A stretch of 34,277 bases of DNA from an uncultured Coprococcus sp. (GTDB lineage Bacteria > Bacillota > Clostridia > Lachnospirales > Lachnospiraceae), in the NCBI GenBank assembly GCA_900548315.1, contig URJU01000004.1:1-34277 (forward strand). The letters are read 5' to 3'. How positions within the stretch are numbered: position 1 is the first letter of the stretch; every line of letters starts with the position of its first letter. The position numbers and the translations under genes were made by a program. A model generated the notes under the pieces. It saw only the letters and a program-made list of their open reading frames with translations. It did not search any database and was not told the DNA's origin. Shown here piece after piece: positions 1-7,686 of the stretch.

Positions 1-74
1 CCTTTTTTACCAGCTATTAATAACCTTCAATTAATACAATATTAAATTATTTTTACACCAGACAACAGCTCTGT

Positions 75-533
75 TTATTTACTCTGGCGTTTCTTGTAAT
101 CCTCAAGCAGCTCCTTAAACAGCTTATCATGCTCAGGATATGCCTTTCTGATGAACACAAGCTTGTTGTTGCCATCCAGCAGACAATGTGAGCTTGTACA
201 AAGTGTTCTAAGCTCGCCTGTCTTCTTGTCCACGACCTCATATGAAAACCCTACCCGGACACCTGTATACTCCGAAAGGCTGACATGTATCAGTACGTCA
301 TCGCCAAAGTGGCACATGCTCTTATACTCAGCAGTTACACCGAGCACAGGAATTATATATCCGTCATCCTCTATAGACTTATAATCCCAGCCTATCTGCC
401 TCATCCAGTCCAGCCGCGCCTCCTCTATCCATCTGATATAATTGGAGTGGTGTACTATCTGCATCCTGTCCGTCTCATAATAATAAACTGATCTCTCATA
501 TGGCTTGATCTTACTCATATCTATATCTATCAT
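75..533 (-). CDS. acyl-CoA thioesterase, 4HBT hot-dog family (YbgC/FadM-like)
   Basis: This 152-residue protein probably hydrolyses an acyl-CoA thioester in the cytoplasm. The hot-dog signature is visible near the N-terminus: YYETDRMQIVHHSNYIRW, with the Asp of ETD in the usual catalytic place and HHSNY typical of YbgC/FadM-like enzymes. Length is normal for the family. I choose ATG at 533 because an AGGTG ribosome site lies about 8 nt upstream; a GTG nine bases further up, at 542, has no ribosome site. The gene starts 21 nt after the stop of the acyl-CoA synthetase and is surely in its operon, so one enzyme makes and the other removes acyl-CoA. The true acyl substrate cannot be read from sequence. 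No clear terminator follows; 1-74 is AT-rich with only a weak AT-only inverted repeat. Confidence 0.85.
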   Translation of the reverse strand: MIDIDMSKIKPYERSVYYYETDRMQIVHHSNYIRWIEEARLDWMRQIGWDYKSIEDDGYIIPVLGVTAEYKSMCHFGDDVLIHVSLSEYTGVRVGFSYEVVDKKTGELRTLCTSSHCLLDGNNKLVFIRKAYPEHDKLFKELLEDYKKRQSK

Positions 534-554
534 TTTTTTCACCTGATTTCTGAC

Positions 555-2231
555 TTACTTCCAGTCCTTTTCCTTGATCTCAACACGTCTTACCTTGCCG
601 CTGATGGTCTTTGGCATCTCATCAACGAACTCGATAACTCTAGGTCTCTTGTAGCTTGCGATGTTCTCCTTGAAGTATCTCTTGAGTTCCTTCTTGAGGT
701 TCTCATCACCAACTGTACCCTCTGTGAGAACAATGGTCGCCTTGATCGCCTGACCTCTTGTGCTGTCAGGTACTGATGTAACTGCACACTCAAGGACATA
801 AGGGATCCTCATGATCTCATTCTCTATCTCGAAAGGTCCTACTCTGTAGCCTGCAACCTTGATGATATCGTCCACACGTCCAACGAACCAGAAGTATCCA
901 TCCTCATCCTGGTATGCTGTATCACCAGTGTGATAGAAGCCGTCATGCATAACCTCGGCTGTTCTCTGTGGATCCCTGTAGTATTCCATGAACAGTCCAT
1001 CTGGTGCTCCGTCTGCAATATTTATAACGATCTCACCCGTCTCCCCAGGTGCAGCAAATGTTCCGTCTGCCTTCATGATCCTCACGTCATACATTGGGCT
1101 TGCCTTTCCCATTGAACCTGGTCTTGGAGTTGTATTCTCAAGATTTCCAATGGTAAGTGTTGTCTCTGTCTGACCAAATCCTTCATATATAGTGAATCCT
1201 GTCTTCTCCTTAAATACATCAAACACCTCAGGGTTAAGCGCCTCACCTGCTGTTGTGCAGTATCTGAGGGATGAGAGGTTGTACTTACTCATATCCATAC
1301 GGATAAGGATTCTGTACAGTGTTGGAGGTGCGCAGAATGTTGAGATATGGTACTTCTCAATGAGCTTAAATATCGTGTCTGCGCTGAATGTATCAAAGTC
1401 AAATACGAATACGCAAGCCTCGCACAGCCACTGTCCGTAAAGTTTACCCCAGAGAGCCTTACCCCAGCCTGTATCTGAAACTGTGAGGTGAACCTCACCA
1501 GGCTTATTGCAATGCCAGTACTTTGCTGTGATATAGTGTCCAAGCGGGTACAGATGATTGTGTGCAACCATCTTTGGATGCTCTGTTGTTCCTGATGTGA
1601 ACATGACGAAAAGTATGTCGTCCTTTCCTCCAACAGCATCGTCACCCGTAGGCCTTGGGAACTCAGTGCTGCACTCCATGATTCCCTCATCAAAGAAGTT
1701 CCATCCTTCCACAGGATGATTCACAACTATCTTTGTCAGCTTGTCATCCGCAAATGTATCTATCGAGGCTGTGATTCCGTCATCTGATGTGCACACAACC
1801 GCTGATACGCCTGCAGCCTCAATTCTGTACTGATAATCTGTTGCCTTTAATATATTTGTCGCCGGTATAGCTATGGCACCGATCTTGTGGAGTGCCATCA
1901 TGGTGAACCAGTACTGGTAATGTCTCTTTAATACAAGCATTACCTTGTCACCCTTCTTTATACCCAGGCTCTTGAAATAATTTGCTGCTCTATTGGAATA
2001 ATCCTTGATATCCTGGAATGTGAATTTCTTCTCAACCGTTCTGTCCTTTGATACATAGATGAGCGCTGTCTGATCAGGCTCCTTATCTGCCAGAGCATCC
2101 ATTACATCATATGCGAAATTAAAGTTCTCGCTGTTGGTGAACTCTATCTTGCTGAGAACTCCATTCTCATCAAGGGCTGATCTCACAAACTTTCCTGCTA
2201 TTCCCTGCTCTGGTCTCATTTCTGTTGACAT
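555..2231 (-). CDS. acyl-CoA synthetase, AMP-binding (medium-chain/ACSM-like)
   Basis: A 558-residue ATP-dependent acyl-CoA ligase of the adenylate-forming superfamily. Family motifs appear in order: the phosphate loop FTSGTTEHPK (about residues 212-221), YEGFGQTET (A5), YHTGD (A7), GRVDDIIKVAGYRVGP (A8 hinge) and the C-terminal catalytic lysine in PKTISGKVRR (A10). The overall shape is that of medium-chain acyl-CoA synthetases rather than acetyl-CoA synthetase. One oddity is Glu where the loop consensus TSGTTGxPK has Gly. I chose ATG 2231, preceded by GGAGG at good spacing; the ATG 15 bases upstream itself overlaps that ribosome site. It is followed by the thioesterase gene in the same operon. 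Likely role: activating a free fatty or aromatic acid, substrate unknown. Confidence 0.9.
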   Translation of the reverse strand: MSTEMRPEQGIAGKFVRSALDENGVLSKIEFTNSENFNFAYDVMDALADKEPDQTALIYVSKDRTVEKKFTFQDIKDYSNRAANYFKSLGIKKGDKVMLVLKRHYQYWFTMMALHKIGAIAIPATNILKATDYQYRIEAAGVSAVVCTSDDGITASIDTFADDKLTKIVVNHPVEGWNFFDEGIMECSTEFPRPTGDDAVGGKDDILFVMFTSGTTEHPKMVAHNHLYPLGHYITAKYWHCNKPGEVHLTVSDTGWGKALWGKLYGQWLCEACVFVFDFDTFSADTIFKLIEKYHISTFCAPPTLYRILIRMDMSKYNLSSLRYCTTAGEALNPEVFDVFKEKTGFTIYEGFGQTETTLTIGNLENTTPRPGSMGKASPMYDVRIMKADGTFAAPGETGEIVINIADGAPDGLFMEYYRDPQRTAEVMHDGFYHTGDTAYQDEDGYFWFVGRVDDIIKVAGYRVGPFEIENEIMRIPYVLECAVTSVPDSTRGQAIKATIVLTEGTVGDENLKKELKRYFKENIASYKRPRVIEFVDEMPKTISGKVRRVEIKEKDWK

Positions 2232-2336
2232 TCTTATTTCCTCCATAAACTATAAGTTCTAATGATATATATGGTAAAACGACTTTTCCGCCTTTTAACG
2301 CCGGCGATACATGCCGTTTCTTGTCACATTATGCAT

Positions 2337-2365
2337 GAACTTAGTATAAAAAGTCTTCTAAGTTC
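2337..2365 (-). promoter_or_regulatory. possible promoter with 8-bp inverted repeat around -10
   Basis: A perfect inverted repeat (GAACTTAG at 2337-2344, CTAAGTTC at 2358-2365) surrounds a minus-strand TATACT (2343-2348), about 110 bases upstream of the acyl-CoA synthetase start. This is the arrangement expected of a repressor site over a -10 element. I see no good -35 match, so the promoter call is tentative. Confidence 0.3.
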
Positions 2366-2426
2366 GTAATTCTATCTAGTAATCAAAATAAACATTACTT
2401 TAATTTACGTCTTTGATTAACTTTAC

Positions 2427-2447
2427 ATGTAGTTTCGATTACTACAT
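2427..2447. promoter_or_regulatory. 7-bp inverted repeat ATGTAGT-n7-ACTACAT
   Basis: A perfect inverted repeat in the AT-rich leader upstream of the acyl-CoA synthetase operon. It may be an operator for an unknown regulator. Apart from this, the repeat at 2337-2365 and the two elements at 2533-2639, the 2232-2668 interval is AT-rich and I see no gene in it. Confidence 0.25.
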
Positions 2448-2532
2448 CCATATATTATCATATCTCTTTATCATGTCAACAAAAAAATAAATATTTTAAT
2501 TTATTTTCACATACTCCTTCACCATTTTGCCT

Positions 2533-2566
2533 GCAAAAGGGGTCAGGTACCTCCGTCCCCATTTGC
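2533..2566. repeat. REP-like hairpin with ACCTCCGTCCCC core
   Basis: An imperfect palindrome: GCAAAAGGGG at the left pairs with CCCCATTTGC at the right (9 of 10), and AGGTACCT is palindromic inside. The core GGTACCTCCGTCCCC (2546-2560) recurs with one change at 21208-21222, also inside a hairpin between genes. Two copies 18.7 kb apart in intergenic DNA suggest a dispersed REP-type repeat. Confidence 0.6.
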
Positions 2567-2581
2567 GCCCATGACGCGCAA

Positions 2582-2639
2582 AAGGCGTATGCCGGATAGT
2601 GCATCCGGAATTCCGGTACGCACCATCTGCATACGCCTT
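2582..2639 (-). terminator. hairpin downstream of the hydrogenase operon, terminator-like
   Basis: The arms AAGGCGTATGC (2582-2592) and GCATACGCCTT (2629-2639) are perfectly complementary, and the loop contains the palindrome CCGGAATTCCGG. On the minus strand the stem is followed by a short TTTT only. It lies about 30 nt past the stop of the small membrane gene, so it probably ends the hydrogenase transcript, but it may belong to the neighbouring REP-like element. Confidence 0.45.
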
Positions 2640-2668
2640 ATTATTTATATTTATTGCCCTACATTCTA

Positions 2669-2812
2669 CTATGAATCATGCCCCTGAATTTGATCCTGAC
2701 TTTGATGCATTCTTCTCTTGCGCATCTGTGATTTGTATACAAATATCGCTGTGAGAATCGATACACCCACGAATATCAACACACATATAAAAAATATCAT
2801 GCCAGTTGTCAT
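2669..2812 (-). CDS. small single-span membrane protein, 47 residues
   Basis: A short gene with an excellent ribosome site (AGGAGG, 7 nt before ATG at 2812) and a TAG stop at 2669-2671. The product starts MTTGMIFFICVLIF, and residues 5-25 form one hydrophobic membrane segment. A basic patch KSQMRKRR follows and then a polar Gln-rich tail, so the tail is probably cytoplasmic. It begins 80 nt after the [FeFe] hydrogenase stop on the same strand and ends just before a hairpin, so it is probably the last gene of that transcript. I know no family for it; a membrane anchor or small regulator for the hydrogenase is only a guess. Confidence 0.65.
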   Translation of the reverse strand: MTTGMIFFICVLIFVGVSILTAIFVYKSQMRKRRMHQSQDQIQGHDS

Positions 2813-2892
2813 ATTTTGTCCTCCTATAAATGAACATCTGCCGGTCCCAAAGTTGTCCCTGCCAACGGCTTACACCTCCATGATCGAGCTTT

Positions 2893-4347
2893 TTAATCTC
2901 TCACCATATCGATCTTGTCTGCGCCCTGCTTCTCCAGATTCTCTGTGATGTTGATATCCGTAGAGTTATCAAGGGCTGTTTTTCTGTCGCGCATCGCCAT
3001 GTTTGGATCCCTGTGTCTTGAAGGGCCACCTACGCAGCCTCCCTCACATGCCATGCCTTCCATAAAATCATCCTGGAATCTGTTGAACTTCATAAGGGTA
3101 AGTGCCTTCTTGCAGGCATCTATGCCATCACATTTGCAAACTTTCACCTCATCATCACAGCCGAGTTCCTTCATACTCTCTATGACTGCCGCTGTGACTC
3201 CGCCTGCATTTGCAAATTTCTTACCAAACAATGTGGACTGATCATTGTCCTCTGCCTCTGGCTCCAGCTTAACATCCTTAGCCCTCAGCATAGCTCTGAT
3301 CTCTCCGTAGGTCAATGCATAGTCAGCAGACTCCTTCTCACCGGCCGCACTCTCCGCCTTCTTGCCGATACAAGGTCCTATGAACACCGTAACAGCATCC
3401 TCATAGTTTTCCTTGATGTATCTCGACACCGCGCACATAGGTGAAACCGTCTCAGATACCCGGTCTGCAAGCTCCGGGAAATGTTTCTCCACAAGCAGCT
3501 TAAATGCCGGACAGCATGACGTGGTCTTCTTCTTACCCTCCGCTTTAGCCTCCATCCACTCCTTCGCCTCAGCCATAGCCGTCATGTCGGCACCAAGCCC
3601 CACATCGACTGCATCATAAAATCCTATCTTCTTCATGGCTGTTCTCCAACTTGCCATCGTTATATCAGCACCAAACTGTCCGTATGTTGCCGGTGCAAAC
3701 ATTGCAAATACTTTCTTGCCGGCTCTCATATCATTTATTATATCTACTATATATGACTTTGAGCCTATAGCTCCAAATGGGCACTTATGGATACACGAAC
3801 CACAGTCTATACATTTGTCTTTGTCAATTACTGCTATACCCGTTCCATTCTCAGCAACAGATATCGCACCAACCGGGCAGCTCTTTATACAAGGTCTCAT
3901 AAGATCTGCTATGGCATTGTATGGACATGCCTTTGCACACTGTCCACACTCCTTACACTTTGATGGATCTATATACGACTTGTCACGCCCCATACTTATC
4001 GCGCCGAAACGACATGCCTGCTGACAGGCCCTTCCCATACACTTCTGGCAATTGTCAGTTACTACATAACGGGAAATCGGACATCCTTCACAGGCTGAAT
4101 TGATTATCTGAACAACATTGCCATCATCCTCAATACCTGGAGCCTTACCCTCTGCAAGCCTCACCCTCTGTCTGATAACCTCTCTCTCTCTATATATGCA
4201 ACATCTGAAAAATGGCTGGGGTCCCGGAACCATCTTATAAGGAAGATTGTCTCTCTCATCATCCAATTTCCCATCGTAAGCAAGCTTTGCCACCTCATAC
4301 AGCACCTCATGCTTTACTTTTAATAATGTAGCGTCATTTGTAATCAT
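2893..4347 (-). CDS. monomeric [FeFe] hydrogenase, probable group B
   Basis: A 484-residue cytoplasmic iron-sulfur enzyme. The N-terminal half holds many ferredoxin-type cysteines: CEGCP (86-90), CQKCMGRACQQAC (100-112), CKECGQCAKAC (131-141), CIKSC and CIDCGSCIHKC (179-189). The H-cluster domain follows with its three signatures: L1 TSCCPAF (276-282), L2 GPCIGKKAE (324-332, Cys326) and L3 GMACEGGCVGGP (431-442, Cys434 and Cys438). All four cysteine ligands of the H-cluster are present. L2 and L3 differ from the group A forms (MPCxxKxxE, GGGxP), and the arrangement fits group B hydrogenases of clostridia, thought to evolve H2 from reduced ferredoxin in fermentation. The hydE, hydF and hydG maturases are not in the window. 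Start ATG 4347 follows a GAGG. Confidence 0.85.
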   Translation of the reverse strand: MITNDATLLKVKHEVLYEVAKLAYDGKLDDERDNLPYKMVPGPQPFFRCCIYREREVIRQRVRLAEGKAPGIEDDGNVVQIINSACEGCPISRYVVTDNCQKCMGRACQQACRFGAISMGRDKSYIDPSKCKECGQCAKACPYNAIADLMRPCIKSCPVGAISVAENGTGIAVIDKDKCIDCGSCIHKCPFGAIGSKSYIVDIINDMRAGKKVFAMFAPATYGQFGADITMASWRTAMKKIGFYDAVDVGLGADMTAMAEAKEWMEAKAEGKKKTTSCCPAFKLLVEKHFPELADRVSETVSPMCAVSRYIKENYEDAVTVFIGPCIGKKAESAAGEKESADYALTYGEIRAMLRAKDVKLEPEAEDNDQSTLFGKKFANAGGVTAAVIESMKELGCDDEVKVCKCDGIDACKKALTLMKFNRFQDDFMEGMACEGGCVGGPSRHRDPNMAMRDRKTALDNSTDINITENLEKQGADKIDMVRD

Positions 4348-4398
4348 ACGTTTGCCTCAACTCCGTTACTATAAATATTAATTTTTTATCATTTTATC

Positions 4399-4591
4399 TT
4401 AGATCCAGTTGTAATCTCCGCCAGTTATTGCGAGACTGAGCAAAGCGTCCATCTTCTCCACATCTTCAGCACCTTCAACTATTCTTACGAGTTTTGCAGT
4501 CTTTTCATCTGCCTCCATCACTTCGTCAGGACCTATCTCATCTTCTCCTTACCGAGAACTTTGTGTCATCTAACACCACAACTCTTCTAAT
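4399..4591 (-). pseudogene. C-terminal remnant of an unrecognised gene, frameshifted
   Basis: On the minus strand a reading frame runs from after a TAA at 4592-4594 as IRRVVVLDDTKFS, then stops after an apparent one-base insertion in the GTAAGGAGAAG stretch near 4547-4555. In the next frame it continues to TAA at 4399 and ends SLAITGGDYNWI. If one base is removed the two halves make a continuous acidic tail of about 62 residues, which looks like the end of a real protein. No start codon with ribosome site precedes it. It lies just upstream of the hydrogenase, same strand. I do not recognise the family. A sequencing indel explains the shift but not the missing 5' part. Confidence 0.45.
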
Positions 4592-4661
4592 TTATAACAC
4601 AATTTTCATACAATAACAATGCACGAATACAAGTAGATTTCTTTTAATTTGATATGGGATG

Positions 4662-4670
4662 TGTTATACT
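4662..4670 (+). promoter_or_regulatory. extended -10 promoter element for murC
   Basis: TG-T-TATACT matches an extended -10, about 105 bases upstream of the murC ATG. No convincing -35 is needed for this class. A small palindrome (GGCTG-gcgt-CAGCC) lies in the leader. Confidence 0.4.
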
Positions 4671-4774
4671 GCCAAAGAGAAATCAAACGGCTGGCGTCAG
4701 CCAGACTTTGAGCACGCAGTGTGGGATTTCGAGTAAGTTTCGAACAATCTTTATATAAGGAAGGCGAATTACAA

Positions 4775-6157
4775 ATGTACAAGATCAATTTTTCAAAGCC
4801 AATAAACGTCCACTTTATGGGCATCGGCGGTATCAGCATGAGCGGTCTCGCCGAGATTCTTCTAAAAGCAGGATTCAAAGTAACCGGTTCAGATATGAAG
4901 GCATCTGAGATAACAGATCAGCTAGCAGATATGGGTGCACTTATCAATATAGGTCAGCGCGCCTCCAACATCACAGACAATATAGACCTTGTCGTATATA
5001 CAGCCGCTATCCATCCGGATAACGAAGAGTTCAAGGCTGCGGCAGAAAAGGGCATCCCTATGCTCACCAGAGCACAGCTCCTCGGACAGATCATGGAAAA
5101 CTACAAATACTCCATCGCTGTCAGCGGAACTCACGGCAAGACCACAACAACATCCATGCTGTCCTACATCCTCATAGACGCAGACACAGATCCGACCATC
5201 TCTGTCGGAGGAATACTCGACAGCATAGGAGGCAACATCCGAGTTGGCAAATCCGAATATTTTGTCACAGAGGCATGTGAATACACCAACAGTTACCACG
5301 CTTTCAAGCCATTTATCAGCATCATATTGAACGTCGATGCCGATCATCTGGATTTCTTCAAAGATATAGACGAGATAGCTGATTCCTTCCACGTATTTGC
5401 CACAAAGACTCCAAAGGAAGGTCTCGTGATCGTAAATGGTGACATGAAGTACTATAACACAGTCGTAAAAGACCTCGAGTGCCGTGTTGTAACATTTGGC
5501 AAAGGTCCACAGAACAAGTACTCCGCACACAATATCAGATTCGACGATTTCGGTCATCCGACATACACTCTTGTTGTCGATGGCAAGGAAGTTACAGACA
5601 TAACCCTCAAAGTATTTGGCGAACACAATGTATACAATTCTCTGTCCGCCGTAGCTGCATCCCTTGAGTTGGGCATATCAATAGATGTCATCAAACAGGG
5701 ACTGTCCGAATGTGTCGGTGCTGAGAGGCGTTTTGAGTACAAGGGTACCATCCTGGACAACGTCAAGGTCATGGATGATTATGCTCATCACCCAACTGAG
5801 ATCGCTGCAACACTTAAGGCTGCAAAGAATACCAACTACAACGAACTGTGGTGCGTATTCCAGCCGCACACATACTCTAGGACATATGCTCTTTTCAACG
5901 ATTTTGCTGAAGCCCTCAAGGTATGCGACCATGTGATAGTTGCAGACATATACGCTGCCCGTGAGAAGGACACTGGACTTGTATCAGCAAAACAGCTTGC
6001 TGAGAAGATCGCAGAATACGGCACGGATGCCTTTTACCTGCCATCTTTCGACGATATAGAAAATTACCTTTTAAAAAATTGCAAAAAAAATGATTTGTTG
6101 ATAACTATGGGTGCTGGAAACGTCTATTCTATTGGTGATAACCTGATAAAAAAATAG
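4775..6157 (+). CDS. murC: UDP-N-acetylmuramate-L-alanine ligase
   Basis: A 460-residue cytoplasmic ligase that adds L-Ala to UDP-MurNAc with ATP, the first peptide step of peptidoglycan precursor synthesis. The N-terminal nucleotide-binding motif GIGGISMSG is at 16-24, the ATP P-loop GTHGKTTT at 118-125, then EACEYTNSYHAF and NVDADHLDFF of the Mur ligase central domain, and DDYAHHPTEIAAT near the C-terminal domain. The length is normal for MurC. I chose ATG 4775, which has AAGGAAGG about 9 nt upstream and leaves MYKINFSKP as the N-terminus, as in homologues; longer forms in frame have no ribosome site. It stands alone, ended by a strong terminator. Confidence 0.97.
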   Translation: MYKINFSKPINVHFMGIGGISMSGLAEILLKAGFKVTGSDMKASEITDQLADMGALINIGQRASNITDNIDLVVYTAAIHPDNEEFKAAAEKGIPMLTRAQLLGQIMENYKYSIAVSGTHGKTTTTSMLSYILIDADTDPTISVGGILDSIGGNIRVGKSEYFVTEACEYTNSYHAFKPFISIILNVDADHLDFFKDIDEIADSFHVFATKTPKEGLVIVNGDMKYYNTVVKDLECRVVTFGKGPQNKYSAHNIRFDDFGHPTYTLVVDGKEVTDITLKVFGEHNVYNSLSAVAASLELGISIDVIKQGLSECVGAERRFEYKGTILDNVKVMDDYAHHPTEIAATLKAAKNTNYNELWCVFQPHTYSRTYALFNDFAEALKVCDHVIVADIYAAREKDTGLVSAKQLAEKIAEYGTDAFYLPSFDDIENYLLKNCKKNDLLITMGAGNVYSIGDNLIKK

Positions 6158-6175
6158 TTATCCACATTATCCACA
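6158..6175 (+). promoter_or_regulatory. two tandem perfect DnaA boxes
   Basis: TTATCCACA occurs twice head-to-tail without a gap (6158-6166 and 6167-6175), starting on the base after the murC stop. Both match the DnaA box consensus exactly. Three more boxes lie at 6299-6325. Confidence 0.75.
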
Positions 6176-6214
6176 AAACATGGTGGGAAACTATCCCCAC
6201 CATGTTTATTTTTT
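6176..6214 (+). terminator. rho-independent terminator of murC
   Basis: AAACATGGTGGG (6176-6187) pairs perfectly with CCCACCATGTTT (6196-6207), with an 8-nt loop, and is followed by a T-rich tail to 6214. Confidence 0.9.
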
Positions 6215-6298
6215 ATCCGTTGACATAATTTTTACCGTTCCTTTACAAAAGCCTTTAAATTATAGCTTTTCTTTTTTTTATATTTTTTTGTCGTTTTT

Positions 6299-6325
6299 TC
6301 ATCCACATTATCCACACTATCCACA
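6299..6325 (+). promoter_or_regulatory. three tandem DnaA boxes upstream of dnaD/dnaI genes
   Basis: Three 9-mers follow one another without spacing: TCATCCACA (6299-6307), TTATCCACA (6308-6316, perfect) and CTATCCACA (6317-6325). Together with the pair at 6158-6175 they flank an AT- and T-rich stretch (6205-6298). They lie about 36 bases upstream of the probable -35 of the primosome gene operon. DnaA probably binds here, either to control the operon or to titrate DnaA. Confidence 0.7.
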
Positions 6326-6360
6326 TCCCCCCTCTTTTTTTTAACCGACTATATGTTCTA

Positions 6361-6389
6361 TTTGCAATCCCAAAAGTTCATGTTATAAT
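6361..6389 (+). promoter_or_regulatory. promoter of the dnaD-dnaI operon
   Basis: An extended -10 TG-T-TATAAT (TATAAT at 6384-6389) follows a weak -35 TTTGCA (6361-6366) at 17 bp. Transcription would start near 6396, about 49 bases before the ATG. Confidence 0.6.
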
Positions 6390-6444
6390 GCATTTGCATT
6401 TCAGGGAAATACGTTATTTTAGGAGTATGAGAAGGAGTTTTGAC

Positions 6445-7653
6445 ATGAATTACATTTCCATCACAACAGAAAAAAACGAAACATATTCCTCCATATCAAA
6501 CTTTTTCATAGACTATTACATGACCTCCGCCAATGGAGATTTCGTGAAAGTATATTTATATCTGGTGAGACTTTTGTCATCAAGAGAACCTGTGTCCATA
6601 GCAGGCATTGCCGACCACTTCAATCTCACTGAAAAGGATATCTGCAGAGCCATACGCTACTGGATAAGCCAAGATGTGATGAGGCTCAACTATAACAGCA
6701 AGAAGGTTTTGACTGGGATTACTCTGCTGCCTCTGCATGACAGATCTGCCGATGACGATGGACTGGACAGTCTCTCCATGCTTGGAATGGACTACTCGGC
6801 TGGCACAGATCATATGGATACCACCAAGTCCCAGATGCAGCAAACACCTCAAACCTCATCTGTGTCGCAGCCACTATACGAAGAAACTTTTTCCGCAATA
6901 CCTCAGAGTCCTGCATCAGGAAGTGTCTCAGTGCATAACCCGCCTGATAAGGTACTCATAACCCCTGAGCTCTTGAGAAAGAAACAGGAGGACGATGTAT
7001 TTTCCGACATCTTATTTGAGGCTGAGGCATTTTATGGCAAGACCCTTTCGATGTCTGAGAGCGAGACGCTCATATACATATATGATCAGCTGCATTTTTC
7101 ACAGGAACTTATCGAGTATCTCATTGAGTACTGCCTTACACTTGGCAAGAAGAGTTTCAAGTACGCAGAGGCTGTGGCAAAGGCATGGTACGAGAGTGGG
7201 ATAGATACCGTGGACAAGGCAAGGGAAAACAGCAGTACATACAACCCACTATTTCGAAAGGTGTTCAAGGAACTTGGCATATCAAGAACCAAACCAACCA
7301 GCGCTGAGACCGCTTATATAGACGCATGGTCTGAGGAGATGGGATTTTCTGAGGAACTGATAGCATTTGCATGCCAGAAAGCTATTTTGTCAAGACCTCA
7401 GTCGGCCAACTTTGCATATGTGAATGGAATCCTTGAAAACTGGTACAAGAATGGTGTAAAATCCATAAAGGATGTAGAGACACTGGATCAGGAGTTTATA
7501 AAAAAGAAAAATGACAATCCGAGTCGTTCATACAACGTATCTCCAAAGCCAAACGGATTTACGAATTTCCAGCAGACAGATATGTCTGGTCAACTCGGTG
7601 CGCTTGAGCAGCTGCTCGCGGATGATCTAAATAAGGACAAGAAGACATCCTAG
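6445..7653 (+). CDS. DnaD-like primosome protein with two DnaD domains
   Basis: A 402-residue protein of the DnaD/DnaB primosome family, which helps load the replicative helicase at origins and stalled forks. Residues 1-95 form a winged-helix region (SIAGIADHFNLTEKDICRAI as recognition part), 100-170 is a polar linker rich in Gln, Ser and Pro, and two DnaD C-type domains follow at about 184-260 and 268-347. Each ends in the characteristic aromatic motif, AKAWYESGIDT and LENWYKNGVKS. I chose ATG 6445 with GAAGGAG upstream over an in-frame ATG at 6388 that lies inside the promoter. It is followed after 33 nt by the dnaI-like gene, and DnaA boxes lie upstream. The name dnaD or dnaB is left open because the family is interchangeable here. 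Confidence 0.88.
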   Translation: MNYISITTEKNETYSSISNFFIDYYMTSANGDFVKVYLYLVRLLSSREPVSIAGIADHFNLTEKDICRAIRYWISQDVMRLNYNSKKVLTGITLLPLHDRSADDDGLDSLSMLGMDYSAGTDHMDTTKSQMQQTPQTSSVSQPLYEETFSAIPQSPASGSVSVHNPPDKVLITPELLRKKQEDDVFSDILFEAEAFYGKTLSMSESETLIYIYDQLHFSQELIEYLIEYCLTLGKKSFKYAEAVAKAWYESGIDTVDKARENSSTYNPLFRKVFKELGISRTKPTSAETAYIDAWSEEMGFSEELIAFACQKAILSRPQSANFAYVNGILENWYKNGVKSIKDVETLDQEFIKKKNDNPSRSYNVSPKPNGFTNFQQTDMSGQLGALEQLLADDLNKDKKTS

Positions 7654-7686
7654 ATCCATACACAACAGGGGTAAATAAAAACCATT

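Noticed and set aside
4922..5626. A 234-residue minus-strand frame inside murC
   Set aside because: Lies wholly antisense to an intact murC and shows no family motif.
6158..6325. The chromosomal replication origin oriC
   Set aside because: dnaA, dnaN and rpmH are not next to it and boxes are few; a DnaA-controlled or titration site is the safer call.
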